Assembly: GCF_000717915.1 (NCBI RefSeq)
Contig: NZ_JOCX01000047.1
Location: forward strand, 1 to 24,740
Origin: Streptomyces sp. NRRL S-244
Lineage (GTDB): Bacteria; Actinomycetota; Actinomycetes; Streptomycetales; Streptomycetaceae
Direction of reading: 5' to 3'
DNA length: 24,740 bases
In this document: positions 1 to 6,364 of the stretch, in pieces
Layout of the letters: the number at the start of each line of letters is the position of its first letter
How positions within the stretch are numbered: position 1 is the stretch's first letter
Program-made: the position numbers and the translations under genes
Notes under the pieces: model-generated
Databases searched by the model: none
What the model saw: the letters and a program-made list of their open reading frames with translations, nothing else
Told to the model about the DNA's origin: nothing

Positions 1-84
1 GGGCGGGCCGGGCGGTCGGCGGGTGGGCCGGGCGGTCGGCGGGTGGGCCGGGCGGTCGGCGGGTGGGCCGGGCGGTCAGCGGGT
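1..84. repeat. 20-bp GC-rich tandem repeat at contig edge, about 4 copies
   Basis: The unit GGGTGGGCCGGGCGGTCGGC occurs at 21-40 and 41-60. Copy 1-20 has one mismatch and copy 61-80 has one mismatch (TCAGC for TCGGC), and 81-86 begins a fifth copy. The A in the fourth copy creates the TGA stop of the exporter gene, read on the minus strand at 76-78. The copies continue to the first base of the window, so the array probably extends further and may be why the assembly stopped here. Confidence 0.9.
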
Positions 85-1551
85 GGCGGGAACCTTGGCG
101 GAGGTCGCGTGTCCGGTGTCGGAGGCGTTCCCGGCGGCGGCCGGTGCGGGAGTCCTCGGGTTCCGCTTGCCCGGGACCAGGAGGGCGAAGGCCGCGGCCA
201 CGGCCACCGCGACGGCGCCGATCCACAGCGCGGGCACGGTCCCGTCGGTGAAGGCCTGCGGGGACTCGTAGCCGCCCTGGGCCGAGAAGACCGAGGCCAG
301 GACCGCGACGCCGAGGGCTCCGCCGAGCTCGCGCAGGGCGTTGTTGGCGCCGGACGCCTTGCCCTGGTCGGCCGGGGACACGGTGGACATCAGGATGTTG
401 GAGGCGGGGGCGAAGTACAGGGCCATGCCGATGCCGCTGAGGATCAGCGCGGGGAGCTGGGCGGCGTACGAGACGTCGGTGCTCAGGATCATCGCGAACC
501 AGCCGAGGCCGAGGGCCTGGAGCGCGAGCCCGGCGGCGACGACCGGGCGGCCGCCGATCCGGTCGGAGAGGATGCCCGCGATCGGGGCGACGACCATCGG
601 CATGGCGGTCCAGGGCAGCATGCGCACACCGGCCTGGGTGGGCGAGTAGCCGGCGACGCCCTGGAGGAACTGGCTGAGCAGGAAGATCGAGCCGAACATG
701 CCCAGGTACATCAGCAGGCTGGCCGTGTTGATCCCGAGGAAGCCGCGGTTCAGGAAGAGGCGCATGGGCAGCATGGGGTTCGCGCTGCGGAAGCCGTGGA
801 CGACGAAGGCGGCGACGAGCGCGGAGCCGGCGATCAGGCCGGTGAGCACGGGGGCGCTGGTCCAGCCGTGGGCGTTGGCGTTGACGAGGGCGTAGACGAT
901 GCCGAACAGGCCGCCGCTGATGAGGAGCGTTCCGGGGAGGTCGAGACGGGCGTTCGGGGCGGTGGACTCGGCCAGCTTGAGGCGGGCGAGGGGGATCAGG
1001 GCCAGCCCGATCGGGACGTTCAGCCAGAAGATCCACTGCCAGGAGATGTGCTCGGTGAGGGTGCCGCCGACGAGCGGGCCGCTGGCGACGGCGAGGCCGC
1101 CGACGGCGCTGAAGATCCCGAGGGCCATGCCGCGGCGGGCGGGCGGGACGGCGGCGGTGAGCAGGGTGAGGGTGAGCGGCATCATGACCGCGGCGCCGAC
1201 GCCCTGGACGGCGCGGGCGGCGATGAGTTCGTTGATGCCGGGCGAGAGGGCGGCGACGGCGGAGGCGCCGGTGAATATCGCGAGGCCGGCCATGAAGAGC
1301 CGGCGGCGCCCGAAGCGGTCGCCGAGGGCCGCGCCGAACATGAGGAGGACGGCGAAGGTGAGCGTGTACGCGTTCACCGTCCACTCGAGGTCCTCCAGCG
1401 CACCGCCGAGGTCCTTGCGGATGGCGGGGAGCGCGGTGGTGACGACGAGGTTGTCGAGGGCGGCCATGAAGCCGGCGACGGAGGTGAGGACGAGCGCCCA
1501 GACGGCGGGGCCGCGGAGCGCGGTGTCTTGCGTGTCGTGCTTGCCGTTCAC
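76..1551 (-). CDS. MFS drug-exporter-like protein, DHA2 (EmrB/QacA) family, 14 TM
   Basis: This 491-residue protein is the usual length for a 14-helix proton-coupled exporter of the inner membrane. Visible family marks are LDNLVVTTALPAI (residues 32-44, helix 1), motif A GAALGDRFGRRRLF (73-86), the motif C-type glycine/proline stretch GLAVASGPLVGG (152-163) and WQWIFWLNVPIG (171-182). The C-terminal tail after the last helix (KRNPRTPAPAAAG...) is polar and low-complexity. The GTG start at 1551 has AGGGGG five bases upstream. A TetR gene lies upstream on the same strand, and an operator-like palindrome (1580-1599) sits between the two, so ligand-induced efflux controlled by that TetR is the natural reading. 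The substrate cannot be told from sequence. The stop codon lies in the first unit of a 20-bp tandem repeat. Confidence 0.93.
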   Translation of the reverse strand: MNGKHDTQDTALRGPAVWALVLTSVAGFMAALDNLVVTTALPAIRKDLGGALEDLEWTVNAYTLTFAVLLMFGAALGDRFGRRRLFMAGLAIFTGASAVAALSPGINELIAARAVQGVGAAVMMPLTLTLLTAAVPPARRGMALGIFSAVGGLAVASGPLVGGTLTEHISWQWIFWLNVPIGLALIPLARLKLAESTAPNARLDLPGTLLISGGLFGIVYALVNANAHGWTSAPVLTGLIAGSALVAAFVVHGFRSANPMLPMRLFLNRGFLGINTASLLMYLGMFGSIFLLSQFLQGVAGYSPTQAGVRMLPWTAMPMVVAPIAGILSDRIGGRPVVAAGLALQALGLGWFAMILSTDVSYAAQLPALILSGIGMALYFAPASNILMSTVSPADQGKASGANNALRELGGALGVAVLASVFSAQGGYESPQAFTDGTVPALWIGAVAVAVAAAFALLVPGKRNPRTPAPAAAGNASDTGHATSAKVPATR

Positions 1552-1579
1552 GATTCCCCCTGATGGTGAGGACAGGTTT

Positions 1580-1599
1580 GTTAGTTATCACTGACTAAC
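1580..1599. promoter_or_regulatory. TetR operator-like palindrome before the MFS gene
   Basis: The arms GTTAGT (1580-1585) and ACTAAC (1594-1599) are exact inverted repeats around 8 bases. The same arms with the same 8-base spacer recur at 2242-2261, just before the TetR gene. Location between the regulator and its exporter, 28 bases upstream of the exporter start, fits a repressor site. The assignment to this TetR is inferred from the pairing of the two sites. Confidence 0.75.
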
Positions 1600-1635
1600 T
1601 TTTGCGCCCATGAAAATGCGGCGCACGGGACACCC

Positions 1636-1659
1636 GGGGCTCCGGGGCTCCGGGGCTCA
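1636..1659. repeat. 8-bp tandem repeat, 3 copies, overlapping the tetR stop
   Basis: GGGGCTCC occurs at 1636-1643 and 1644-1651, and GGGGCTCA at 1652-1659. The final base change C to A forms the TGA stop of the TetR gene (1657-1659 on the minus strand). Confidence 0.9.
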
Positions 1660-2232
1660 CTCTCCCGGCCGGTCCTCGCCGCCGACACGGGCGGAGGGGT
1701 ACAGCCCCTCCCAGACCCGGTGCCCGGGCGGGAAGCCCATGGCGGCCAGGTTGTTGATCAGCATTCCGTAGGCCATGAAGGTCGTGGTCTCGTTCACATC
1801 GCCACCGAGGGGGATGTGAATGGTGTCCCAGAGCTCCATCCAGCCCTTGCGGACGAGCTCGCCGAGCTCGTGGTCGCCGGCGGCCTCGGCGGCGCCGACG
1901 GTGACGTACATCTGGAGCTGCATCTGGAGCTTGTCCGGATCCTCGGTGATGAGTCGGGCGTACGCGTTCGCCATGGCGAGCCCGGCCTCTTCGCCCTCCA
2001 GCCCCTCGGCGGCGGCCGCGAACACCTCACGGGTGTCCCGCAGGCAGCGCTCGGCGGCGGCGAGGAAGATGGCCGACTTGTTGGGGAAGAGGCGGAACAG
2101 GTACGGCTGCGAGACGCCCACGCGCTTGGCGATCGCCTCGGTGGAGGTCCCGTGGTAGCCGCCGCGGGCGAACTCGTGCATCGCCGCGCGGATGACGCTC
2201 TCGCGCCGCTCGTCCGCACTCATCCTTGCCAT
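1657..2232 (-). CDS. TetR/AcrR-family transcriptional repressor
   Basis: The 191-residue protein has an N-terminal TetR helix-turn-helix (about residues 8-55) with ERRESVIRAAMHEFARGGY, TSTEAIAKRVGVSQPYLFRLF and PNKSAIF, the standard three-helix DNA-binding layout. A variable ligand-binding half follows. I chose the ATG at 2232. An in-frame TTG at 2253 would add seven residues, but it lies inside the operator palindrome 2242-2261; an ATG at 2223 is also possible. No good Shine-Dalgarno sequence precedes any of them. The palindrome ten bases upstream implies autorepression, and the matching site at 1580-1599 implies control of the exporter downstream. The inducer is unknown. Confidence 0.9.
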   Translation of the reverse strand: MARMSADERRESVIRAAMHEFARGGYHGTSTEAIAKRVGVSQPYLFRLFPNKSAIFLAAAERCLRDTREVFAAAAEGLEGEEAGLAMANAYARLITEDPDKLQMQLQMYVTVGAAEAAGDHELGELVRKGWMELWDTIHIPLGGDVNETTTFMAYGMLINNLAAMGFPPGHRVWEGLYPSARVGGEDRPGE

Positions 2233-2241
2233 GGATATGAA

Positions 2242-2261
2242 GTTAGTGCCCAATCACTAAC
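2242..2261. promoter_or_regulatory. TetR operator-like palindrome before tetR
   Basis: GTTAGTG (2242-2248) and CACTAAC (2255-2261) form a 7-bp inverted repeat with a 6-base spacer. The outer six bases of each arm and their spacing are identical to those of the site at 1580-1599. It lies ten bases upstream of the chosen tetR start, consistent with autorepression. Confidence 0.78.
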
Positions 2262-2298
2262 TAAGTCAACACCCCAGCCGCCGGGCCGGCCGCCCACG

Positions 2299-2339
2299 CG
2301 ACGATGCGGCCGTCGCCGGGGGCGACGGCCGCATCGTCG
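2299..2339 (-). terminator. Hairpin terminator after hadB
   Basis: A perfect 19-bp inverted repeat (2299-2317 and 2321-2339) with a GGG loop begins 22 bases past the hadB stop. There is no T-tract, as is common for actinomycete terminators. It separates hadAB from tetR. Confidence 0.75.
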
Positions 2340-2361
2340 GCACGCGGTGCGCGCGTGGGGC

Positions 2362-2790
2362 TCAGGCCAGGGTCACCAGGGCGCGGGACATGCCCAGGAC
2401 CTTCTGGCCCGCGCTCATCGCCGTCAGGTCCACCCGTACGCGGTTGTCGTCCAGCTTCGCCGCGACCTTGGCCGTGACCTCGATCAGCGCGCCCGTCTCG
2501 TCGTTCGGGACGACGACCGGCTTCGTGAAGCGGACCCCGTACTCGACGATCGCACCCGGGTCGCCGACCCAGTCGGTGACCACGCGGATCGCCTCGGCCA
2601 TCGTGAACATGCCGTGCGCGATCACGTCCGGCAGCCCGACCTCCAGGGCGAACTTCTCGTTCCAGTGGATCGGGTTGAAGTCGCCCGAGGCGCCCGCGTA
2701 CCGCACCAGCGTGGCGCGCGTCACCGGGAAGGACCCCGCCGGCAGCTCGGTGCCGACCTCGACGTCGGCGTACTTGATCTGCGCGGTCAT
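2362..2790 (-). CDS. hadB: MaoC-like (3R)-hydroxyacyl dehydratase subunit, HadB-like
   Basis: This 142-residue single hot-dog protein has the hydratase-2 signature YAGASGDFNPIHW (residues 31-43), with the catalytic Asp37 and His42. It also has AHGMFTMA and the VRFTKPVVVPND segment, typical of mycobacterial HadB, whose length and residue pattern it matches closely from memory. HadB is the catalytic half of a heterodimer that dehydrates 3-hydroxyacyl-ACP. Mycobacteria use it in FAS-II for mycolic acids, which Streptomyces lacks, so the substrate here is open. The ATG starts one base after the hadA stop (TGA-G-ATG) with GAGGAGG inside the end of hadA, so the two are co-translated. A 19-bp hairpin follows. 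Confidence 0.92.
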   Translation of the reverse strand: MTAQIKYADVEVGTELPAGSFPVTRATLVRYAGASGDFNPIHWNEKFALEVGLPDVIAHGMFTMAEAIRVVTDWVGDPGAIVEYGVRFTKPVVVPNDETGALIEVTAKVAAKLDDNRVRVDLTAMSAGQKVLGMSRALVTLA

Positions 2791-2791
2791 C

Positions 2792-3244
2792 TCAGGCCTC
2801 CTCGGGGGCGCGGGAGACGAGCTTCGTCCACGCCGTCACCACGTGCTCGCCGGTCTCGTCGTGGACCTCGCCGCGGATGTCGATGATGTCGTTGCCGGCC
2901 ATCGACTTCACGGCCTCGATCGTGGAGGTCACCGACAGCCGGTCACCGGCCCGCACGGGCCGCGAGTACGCGAACTTCTGGTCGCCGTGCACGACGCGGC
3001 TGTAGTCCAGACCCAGCTGCGGGTCCTGCACGACCTGGCCGGCGGCCGCGAACGTGATCGCGAACACGAAAGTCGGCGGGGCGATCACGTCCAGATGACC
3101 GTACGCCTTGGCGGTATCGGGGTCGGTGTAGACGGGATTCTCGTCACCCACCGCAACCGCGAATTCGCGGATCTTCTCCCGGCCGACCTCGTACGGATCG
3201 GTGGGCGGGTAGCTCCGACCCACGAAGGACTGGTCGAGCGCCAT
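2792..3244 (-). CDS. hadA: MaoC/FAS1-type dehydratase partner, HadA-like (UPF0336)
   Basis: This 150-residue hot-dog protein has AVGDENPVYTDPDTAKAYGH (residues 31-50) followed by APPTFVFAITFAAAGQ. That is the MaoC N-terminal-domain pattern of UPF0336 proteins and mycobacterial HadA. It lacks the SGDxNPxH catalytic signature that its neighbour carries, so it is probably the substrate-binding or stabilising partner of the HadB-like protein. The ATG at 3244 has AGGAGG nine bases upstream. The gene follows rpmG on the same strand but is separated from it by a hairpin (3332-3362), and an 11-bp duplicated sequence (3270-3291) lies in its leader. The order thrT-metT-rpmG-hadA-hadB is also that of Mycobacterium, which supports orthology. 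Confidence 0.9.
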   Translation of the reverse strand: MALDQSFVGRSYPPTDPYEVGREKIREFAVAVGDENPVYTDPDTAKAYGHLDVIAPPTFVFAITFAAAGQVVQDPQLGLDYSRVVHGDQKFAYSRPVRAGDRLSVTSTIEAVKSMAGNDIIDIRGEVHDETGEHVVTAWTKLVSRAPEEA

Positions 3245-3269
3245 GGCTCCCTACCTCCTGTTGGAAAAA

Positions 3270-3294
3270 GTCGGTCACATGTCGGTCACATGAG
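3270..3294. promoter_or_regulatory. 11-bp tandem direct repeat in the hadA leader, PhoP-box-like
   Basis: GTCGGTCACAT is repeated exactly at 3270-3280 and 3281-3291, without spacing. In another phase this reads as two 11-base units beginning GGTCACATG (3273-3283, 3284-3294). An 11-base direct-repeat period with a G(G/T)TCAC core resembles the Streptomyces PhoP box, but the second half of the unit fits poorly. It lies 26 bases upstream of the hadA start. Confidence 0.3.
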
Positions 3295-3331
3295 GAAAAC
3301 GATCAAAGACCGACGATCACGGAAACGACAC

Positions 3332-3362
3332 GAGGCCGCCCCCCGATGAAGGGGACGACCTC
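3332..3362 (-). terminator. Hairpin terminator after rpmG
   Basis: The arms 3332-3343 and 3351-3362 pair over 12 bp, including two G-U pairs, with a 7-base loop. The hairpin begins 35 bases past the rpmG stop and is followed on the minus strand by a GTTTCC stretch. It splits rpmG from hadAB. Confidence 0.65.
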
Positions 3363-3396
3363 ATGACGGTGCCTGTATTCCGAGACTTCGCTAGGG

Positions 3397-3561
3397 TCAG
3401 CGGGTCTCGCGGTGCGCGGTGTGCGAGTTGCAGCGCGGGCAGTGCTTCTTCATCTCCATGCGGTCCGGGTTGTTACGCCGGTTCTTCTTGGTGATGTAGT
3501 TCCGCTCCTTGCACTCCACGCAGGCCAGCGTGATCTTCGGGCGGACGTCGGTGGCAGCCAC
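3397..3561 (-). CDS. rpmG: 50S ribosomal protein L33
   Basis: This 54-residue protein belongs to the large ribosomal subunit. Starting at GTG 3561 it reads [20 protein letters not shown] and ends HTAHRETR, the standard actinobacterial L33 length and sequence pattern. Two CxxC pairs (Cys14/Cys17 and Cys41/Cys44) form a zinc ribbon, so this is the zinc-containing (C+) form. The alternative zinc-free form used under zinc limitation would lack them. AAGGAG lies seven bases before the start. tRNA-Met and tRNA-Thr are upstream on the same strand behind a terminator-like hairpin, and hadA follows. The gene is short enough to be missed by simple ORF callers. Confidence 0.96.
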   Translation of the reverse strand: MAATDVRPKITLACVECKERNYITKKNRRNNPDRMEMKKHCPRCNSHTAHRETR

Positions 3562-3607
3562 GTGAGTGCTCCTTGACGGACTATGGGACGGATGAACGCA
3601 TAAAAGA

Positions 3608-3643
3608 GTAGCCGATCGGGAGACCGACCCCGCAATCGGCTAC
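3608..3643 (-). terminator. Intrinsic terminator after tRNA-Met
   Basis: GTAGCCGAT (3608-3616) and ATCGGCTAC (3635-3643) form a 9-bp stem. On the minus strand the stem is followed by TCTTTTAT, a real T-tract. It ends the tRNA-Thr/tRNA-Met transcript seven bases past tRNA-Met and precedes rpmG, so it could also act as an attenuator for rpmG. Confidence 0.75.
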
Positions 3644-3649
3644 TGTGGG

Positions 3650-3722
3650 TAGCGGCGACCGGACTTGAACCGGTGACACAGCGATTATGAGCCGCTTGCT
3701 CTACCGACTGAGCTACGCCGCT
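3650..3722 (-). tRNA. trnM: tRNA-Met (anticodon CAT), elongator type
   Basis: The 73-base cloverleaf is complete. The acceptor AGCGGCG pairs with CGCCGCT, the D arm is GCTC/GAGC, the anticodon stem AGCGG/TCGCT encloses loop CTCATAA, and the T arm ACCGG/CCGGT encloses TTCAAGT. The A-U first acceptor pair and the absence of three G-C pairs in the anticodon stem argue for elongator rather than initiator tRNA. CCA is not encoded. Confidence 0.97.
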
Positions 3723-3736
3723 TTGATGTGATCAGC

Positions 3737-3756
3737 TCCCCACCCGAGGGTGGGGA
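3737..3756 (-). other. Hairpin between tRNA-Thr and tRNA-Met
   Basis: TCCCCACCC (3737-3745) and GGGTGGGGA (3748-3756) are exact inverted repeats separated by two bases, giving a stem of about eight pairs with a small loop. It sits in the 48-base spacer of the two-tRNA transcript and may help processing of the precursor. It has no T-tract. Confidence 0.4.
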
Positions 3757-3770
3757 ACCTCTCTCACCAG

Positions 3771-3843
3771 AGCCCCAATGCGGAATCGAACCGCAGACCT
3801 TCTCCTTACCATGGAGACGCTCTACCGACTGAGCTATTGGGGC
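3771..3843 (-). tRNA. trnT: tRNA-Thr (anticodon GGT)
   Basis: The 73-base cloverleaf is complete. The acceptor GCCCCAA pairs with TTGGGGC, the anticodon stem TCTCC/GGAGA encloses loop ATGGTAA, the T arm is TGCGG/CCGCA, and the discriminator base is T. CCA is not encoded. It is the first gene of the tRNA-Thr/tRNA-Met pair. Confidence 0.97.
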
Positions 3844-3856
3844 GAGCGATGAAGAC

Positions 3857-3884
3857 ATTACACGGTTGCCCGCCCATCGCCCAA
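3857..3884 (-). promoter_or_regulatory. Candidate promoter of the tRNA-Thr/tRNA-Met unit
   Basis: Read on the minus strand, TTGGGC (complement of 3879-3884) and TGTAAT (complement of 3857-3862) are 16 bases apart. The -10-like box lies 13 bases before the tRNA-Thr 5' end. The fit to the vegetative consensus is moderate. Confidence 0.4.
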
Positions 3885-4250
3885 ATCCTTTGCGGGGACT
3901 GGCCTCCGAGGGGGCTGCCAAGGCTTTCCCGATCGGCCCCCGGGCGTCACCAAGGCCCATTTCGGGGCGGATTGTGTCCGGGCTCACAATCCCGGCCGCC
4001 CCGCGAGGCACTCCGAGCACGCTGAGCATCCCGGTCCCGTACGAGGGAGCACCCGCGACGAGGAAGCACCCGCGCCCCGCCGGGCGCGCACGCGGGCGCC
4101 CCGGCGCGCGGGCACCACACCAGTACGACTATTGCGCTCTTCCGCGAAGCGGGGAGCCCTGCACCCTAGGCTCTGAGCACGCTGCGTGATCTTGGGCCGC
4201 GGGCCGCGGCCACTCGGCCCAGGAACCGCCCGAGCCACCGCAGGAGCGCG
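3885..4250. other. Intergenic region without a convincing gene
   Basis: This GC-rich stretch lies between the minus-strand tRNAs and the plus-strand amidohydrolase-like gene. Open frames here encode arginine/proline-rich peptides with no recognisable domain or good ribosome site. A TAGGCT (4167-4172) could be the -10 of the downstream gene, but no matching -35 was found. Confidence 0.6.
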
Positions 4251-5567
4251 ATGTCCGACAGCCAGCCGCAGCAGCCGCCCCCCTCCCCGCGCAACGGCCG
4301 CGGCGAGGGCGGTGGCCACGGGCCCCAGCGCCCGCCCGGCAACGCGAACGCGGACGCGGCCGCCGCCGAGTCCACCACGCTCCTGCTCGCCGGGGCCCGC
4401 CTCACGGACGGCCGTACGGTCGACGTCCGGCTCGGCGGCGGCCGGATCCAGGCCGTCGGCACCGCGGGCAGCCTGCCCTCCCCCGCGCTCGCCCGGGTCG
4501 ACCTCAGCGGCTACCTGCTGCTCCCCGCCCCCGCCGAGCCGCACGCCCACGGGGACACCGCCCTGACCGCCGACGGCGAGGGCCCCGTCTCGTACGGCAC
4601 CGACGAGGTGCAGCGCCGGGCCACCGAGGCCGCCCTGCTCCAGCTCGGGCACGGCGCCACGGCCGTGCGCTCCCACGTCCGGATCGGCGACGTGCACGGC
4701 CTCGGCCCCATGGAGGCCGTGCTCCAGGCCCGCCGCTCGCTGCGCGGGCTCACCGACCTGACCACCGTCGCCGTGCCCCGCCTTCTCACCGGGGCGGCCG
4801 GCGCCGACGGGCTCGCCATGCTGCGGGACGCCGTCAAGATGGGCGCCTCCGTCATCGGCGGCTGCCCGGACCTGGACCCCGACCCGACGGGCTTCCTCGA
4901 ATCCGTCCTGGAACTCGCCGCCGAGCACGGCTGCCCCGTCGACCTGCATACGGACGGTGACGATCCCGGCCGCCTGGCCCGGCTCGCCGCGATGGCCGGC
5001 GGGCTGCGCCCGGGGGTGACGATCGGCCCCTGCGGCGGTCTGTCACGGCTCCCGCTGGACGTGGCGCACCGGGCCGCCGATCAGCTGGCCGCGGCCGGCG
5101 TACGGGTGACCTGCCTGCCCCAGGGCGACTGCGCGGCCCTGGAGCGGCGCGGCCTGCGCACCGCGCCCGTACGGCTGCTGCGCGCCGCCGGGGTCCGGGT
5201 AGCGGCAGGCAGCGGGGCGCTGCGGGACGCCGGGAACCCGGTCGGCCGCGGCGATCCGCTGGAGGCGGCGTTCCTGCTGGCCTCCCAGGGCGGGCTGCGG
5301 GCCCCGGAGGCCTACGCGTCGGTCAGCGGCGCCGCCCGGGAGGCCATGGGCCTTCCGGAGGTCCGGGTGGAGGCCGGGTTCCCGGCGGAGCTGCTGGCCG
5401 TACGGGGGGACCGGATCGCGGGCGTGCTGTCCCTGGCGTACAGCCGGATCGTGATCCACCGCGGCCGGGTGGTAGCCCGGACGAGTGCCGTACGGGAGTA
5501 CTGCGACTCGGCGGTCGCGGTGGCCCTGGACCTGCCCCGGCAGGGCCGTACGGAGCCCGGTCCCTGA
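4251..5567 (+). CDS. Amidohydrolase-fold protein, cytosine-deaminase-like, degenerate active site
   Basis: The 438-residue protein has a disordered Pro/Gly-rich N-terminus (about 1-40), a small beta segment with GRTVDVRLGGGRIQAVG (54-70), then the metal-barrel start LPAPAEPHAHGD with His98 and His100. VDLHTDGDD (230-238) keeps His233, but the Glu expected three residues later is Gly236. TIGPCGGLS (257-265) lacks the expected metal His, and AAGSGALRDAGNP (318-330) has Gly322 where cytosine-deaminase relatives have the catalytic Asp. It is therefore either a catalytically changed enzyme or a pseudoenzyme. AGGAG precedes the ATG by five bases. It is followed 67 bases later by an SDR gene on the same strand. 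The substrate is unknown. Confidence 0.85.
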   Translation: MSDSQPQQPPPSPRNGRGEGGGHGPQRPPGNANADAAAAESTTLLLAGARLTDGRTVDVRLGGGRIQAVGTAGSLPSPALARVDLSGYLLLPAPAEPHAHGDTALTADGEGPVSYGTDEVQRRATEAALLQLGHGATAVRSHVRIGDVHGLGPMEAVLQARRSLRGLTDLTTVAVPRLLTGAAGADGLAMLRDAVKMGASVIGGCPDLDPDPTGFLESVLELAAEHGCPVDLHTDGDDPGRLARLAAMAGGLRPGVTIGPCGGLSRLPLDVAHRAADQLAAAGVRVTCLPQGDCAALERRGLRTAPVRLLRAAGVRVAAGSGALRDAGNPVGRGDPLEAAFLLASQGGLRAPEAYASVSGAAREAMGLPEVRVEAGFPAELLAVRGDRIAGVLSLAYSRIVIHRGRVVARTSAVREYCDSAVAVALDLPRQGRTEPGP

Positions 5568-5622
5568 TCCTTCACCGGTCCGGCGGCGGACACTTTCGCG
5601 GGCGGGGGCGCCCGGCTCGTCG

Positions 5623-5628
5623 TACGGT
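5623..5628 (+). promoter_or_regulatory. Candidate -10 box (TACGGT) for a leaderless SDR transcript
   Basis: TACGGT lies exactly six bases before the ATG at 5635, where no Shine-Dalgarno sequence is visible. TANNNT at this distance is the usual arrangement of leaderless actinomycete genes. No clear -35 was found. Confidence 0.4.
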
Positions 5629-5634
5629 CGGGGC

Positions 5635-6291
5635 ATGCGCATCGTCATCGCGGGTGGACACGGTCAGATCGCGCTGCGGCTGGAGCAGCTGCTCGCCGCG
5701 CGCGGGTACGAGGTCGCGGGCATCATCCGCGACCCGGCGCAGGGCGAGGACCTGCGGGAGGCGGGCGCCGAACCGGTGCTCTGCGACCTGGAGTCGGCTT
5801 CGGTCGAGCATGTGGCGGGCATTCTGCTGGGCGCGGACGTCGCGGTGTTCGCGGCCGGCGCGGGCCCCGGCAGCGGCGCGGCGCGCAAGGACAGCGTGGA
5901 CCGGGGCGCGGCGGTGCTGTTCGCGGACGCGGCCGAACGGGCGCGGGTACGGCGCTTCCTGATGGTCTCTTCGATGGGCGCGGACGCGCACCACGAGGGC
6001 GACGACGTGTTCGACGTCTACCTGAGGGCGAAGGGCGAGGCCGACGACCACGTACGGACGCGGCTGGGCCTGGAGTGGACGGTCCTGCGGCCCGGCGCGC
6101 TGACCGACGACCCCGGGAGCGGGCAGGTGCGGCTGGAGGCGTGGACGGGCCGCGGGGCGGTTCCGCGCGATGACGTGGCGGCCGTGCTGGCGGAGCTGAT
6201 CGAGACCCCGGCGACGGCCGGCCTGACGCTGGAGCTGATCGAGGGATCGACGCCGGTGTCGGTGGCCGTCAAGGCCGTCGCGGGCAACTGA
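5635..6291 (+). CDS. NAD(P)-binding atypical short-chain dehydrogenase (NmrA/YwnB-like)
   Basis: The 218-residue single Rossmann-fold protein begins MRIVIAGGHGQIA, with the nucleotide-binding GGHGQIA at residues 7-13. It continues with CDLES (50-54), VFAAGAG (71-77), MVSSMGAD (110-117) and Y129-x3-K133 in YLRAKGEAD, then WTVLRPGALTDDPGSG. This is the layout of atypical SDR proteins that bind NAD(P) and act as oxidoreductases or redox sensors. The frame stays open upstream to 5485, but the Rossmann strand begins directly at the ATG 5635, so that start was chosen. There is no ribosome site; a -10-like TACGGT six bases upstream suggests a leaderless message. The substrate is unknown. Confidence 0.9.
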   Translation: MRIVIAGGHGQIALRLEQLLAARGYEVAGIIRDPAQGEDLREAGAEPVLCDLESASVEHVAGILLGADVAVFAAGAGPGSGAARKDSVDRGAAVLFADAAERARVRRFLMVSSMGADAHHEGDDVFDVYLRAKGEADDHVRTRLGLEWTVLRPGALTDDPGSGQVRLEAWTGRGAVPRDDVAAVLAELIETPATAGLTLELIEGSTPVSVAVKAVAGN

Positions 6292-6364
6292 GACAGCGGG
6301 GAGGAACCGGGGAAACAACCGCGCAAGGAACCGCGGGACCCTTCGCCCACCGCGTGACCGACCC

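Noticed and set aside
1..84. CRISPR-like array at the window start
   Set aside because: The units are contiguous 20-bp tandem copies with no unique spacers and no cas genes nearby.
43..1563. A 506-residue plus-strand open frame opposite the MFS gene
   Set aside because: It is a Gly/Glu/Asp-rich antisense shadow of the exporter. The minus strand shows helices and MFS motifs.
2233..2253. TTG at 2253 as the start of tetR
   Set aside because: It lies within the operator palindrome, and the added residues are not part of the TetR fold. The ATG at 2232 is preferred, although no start has a good ribosome site.
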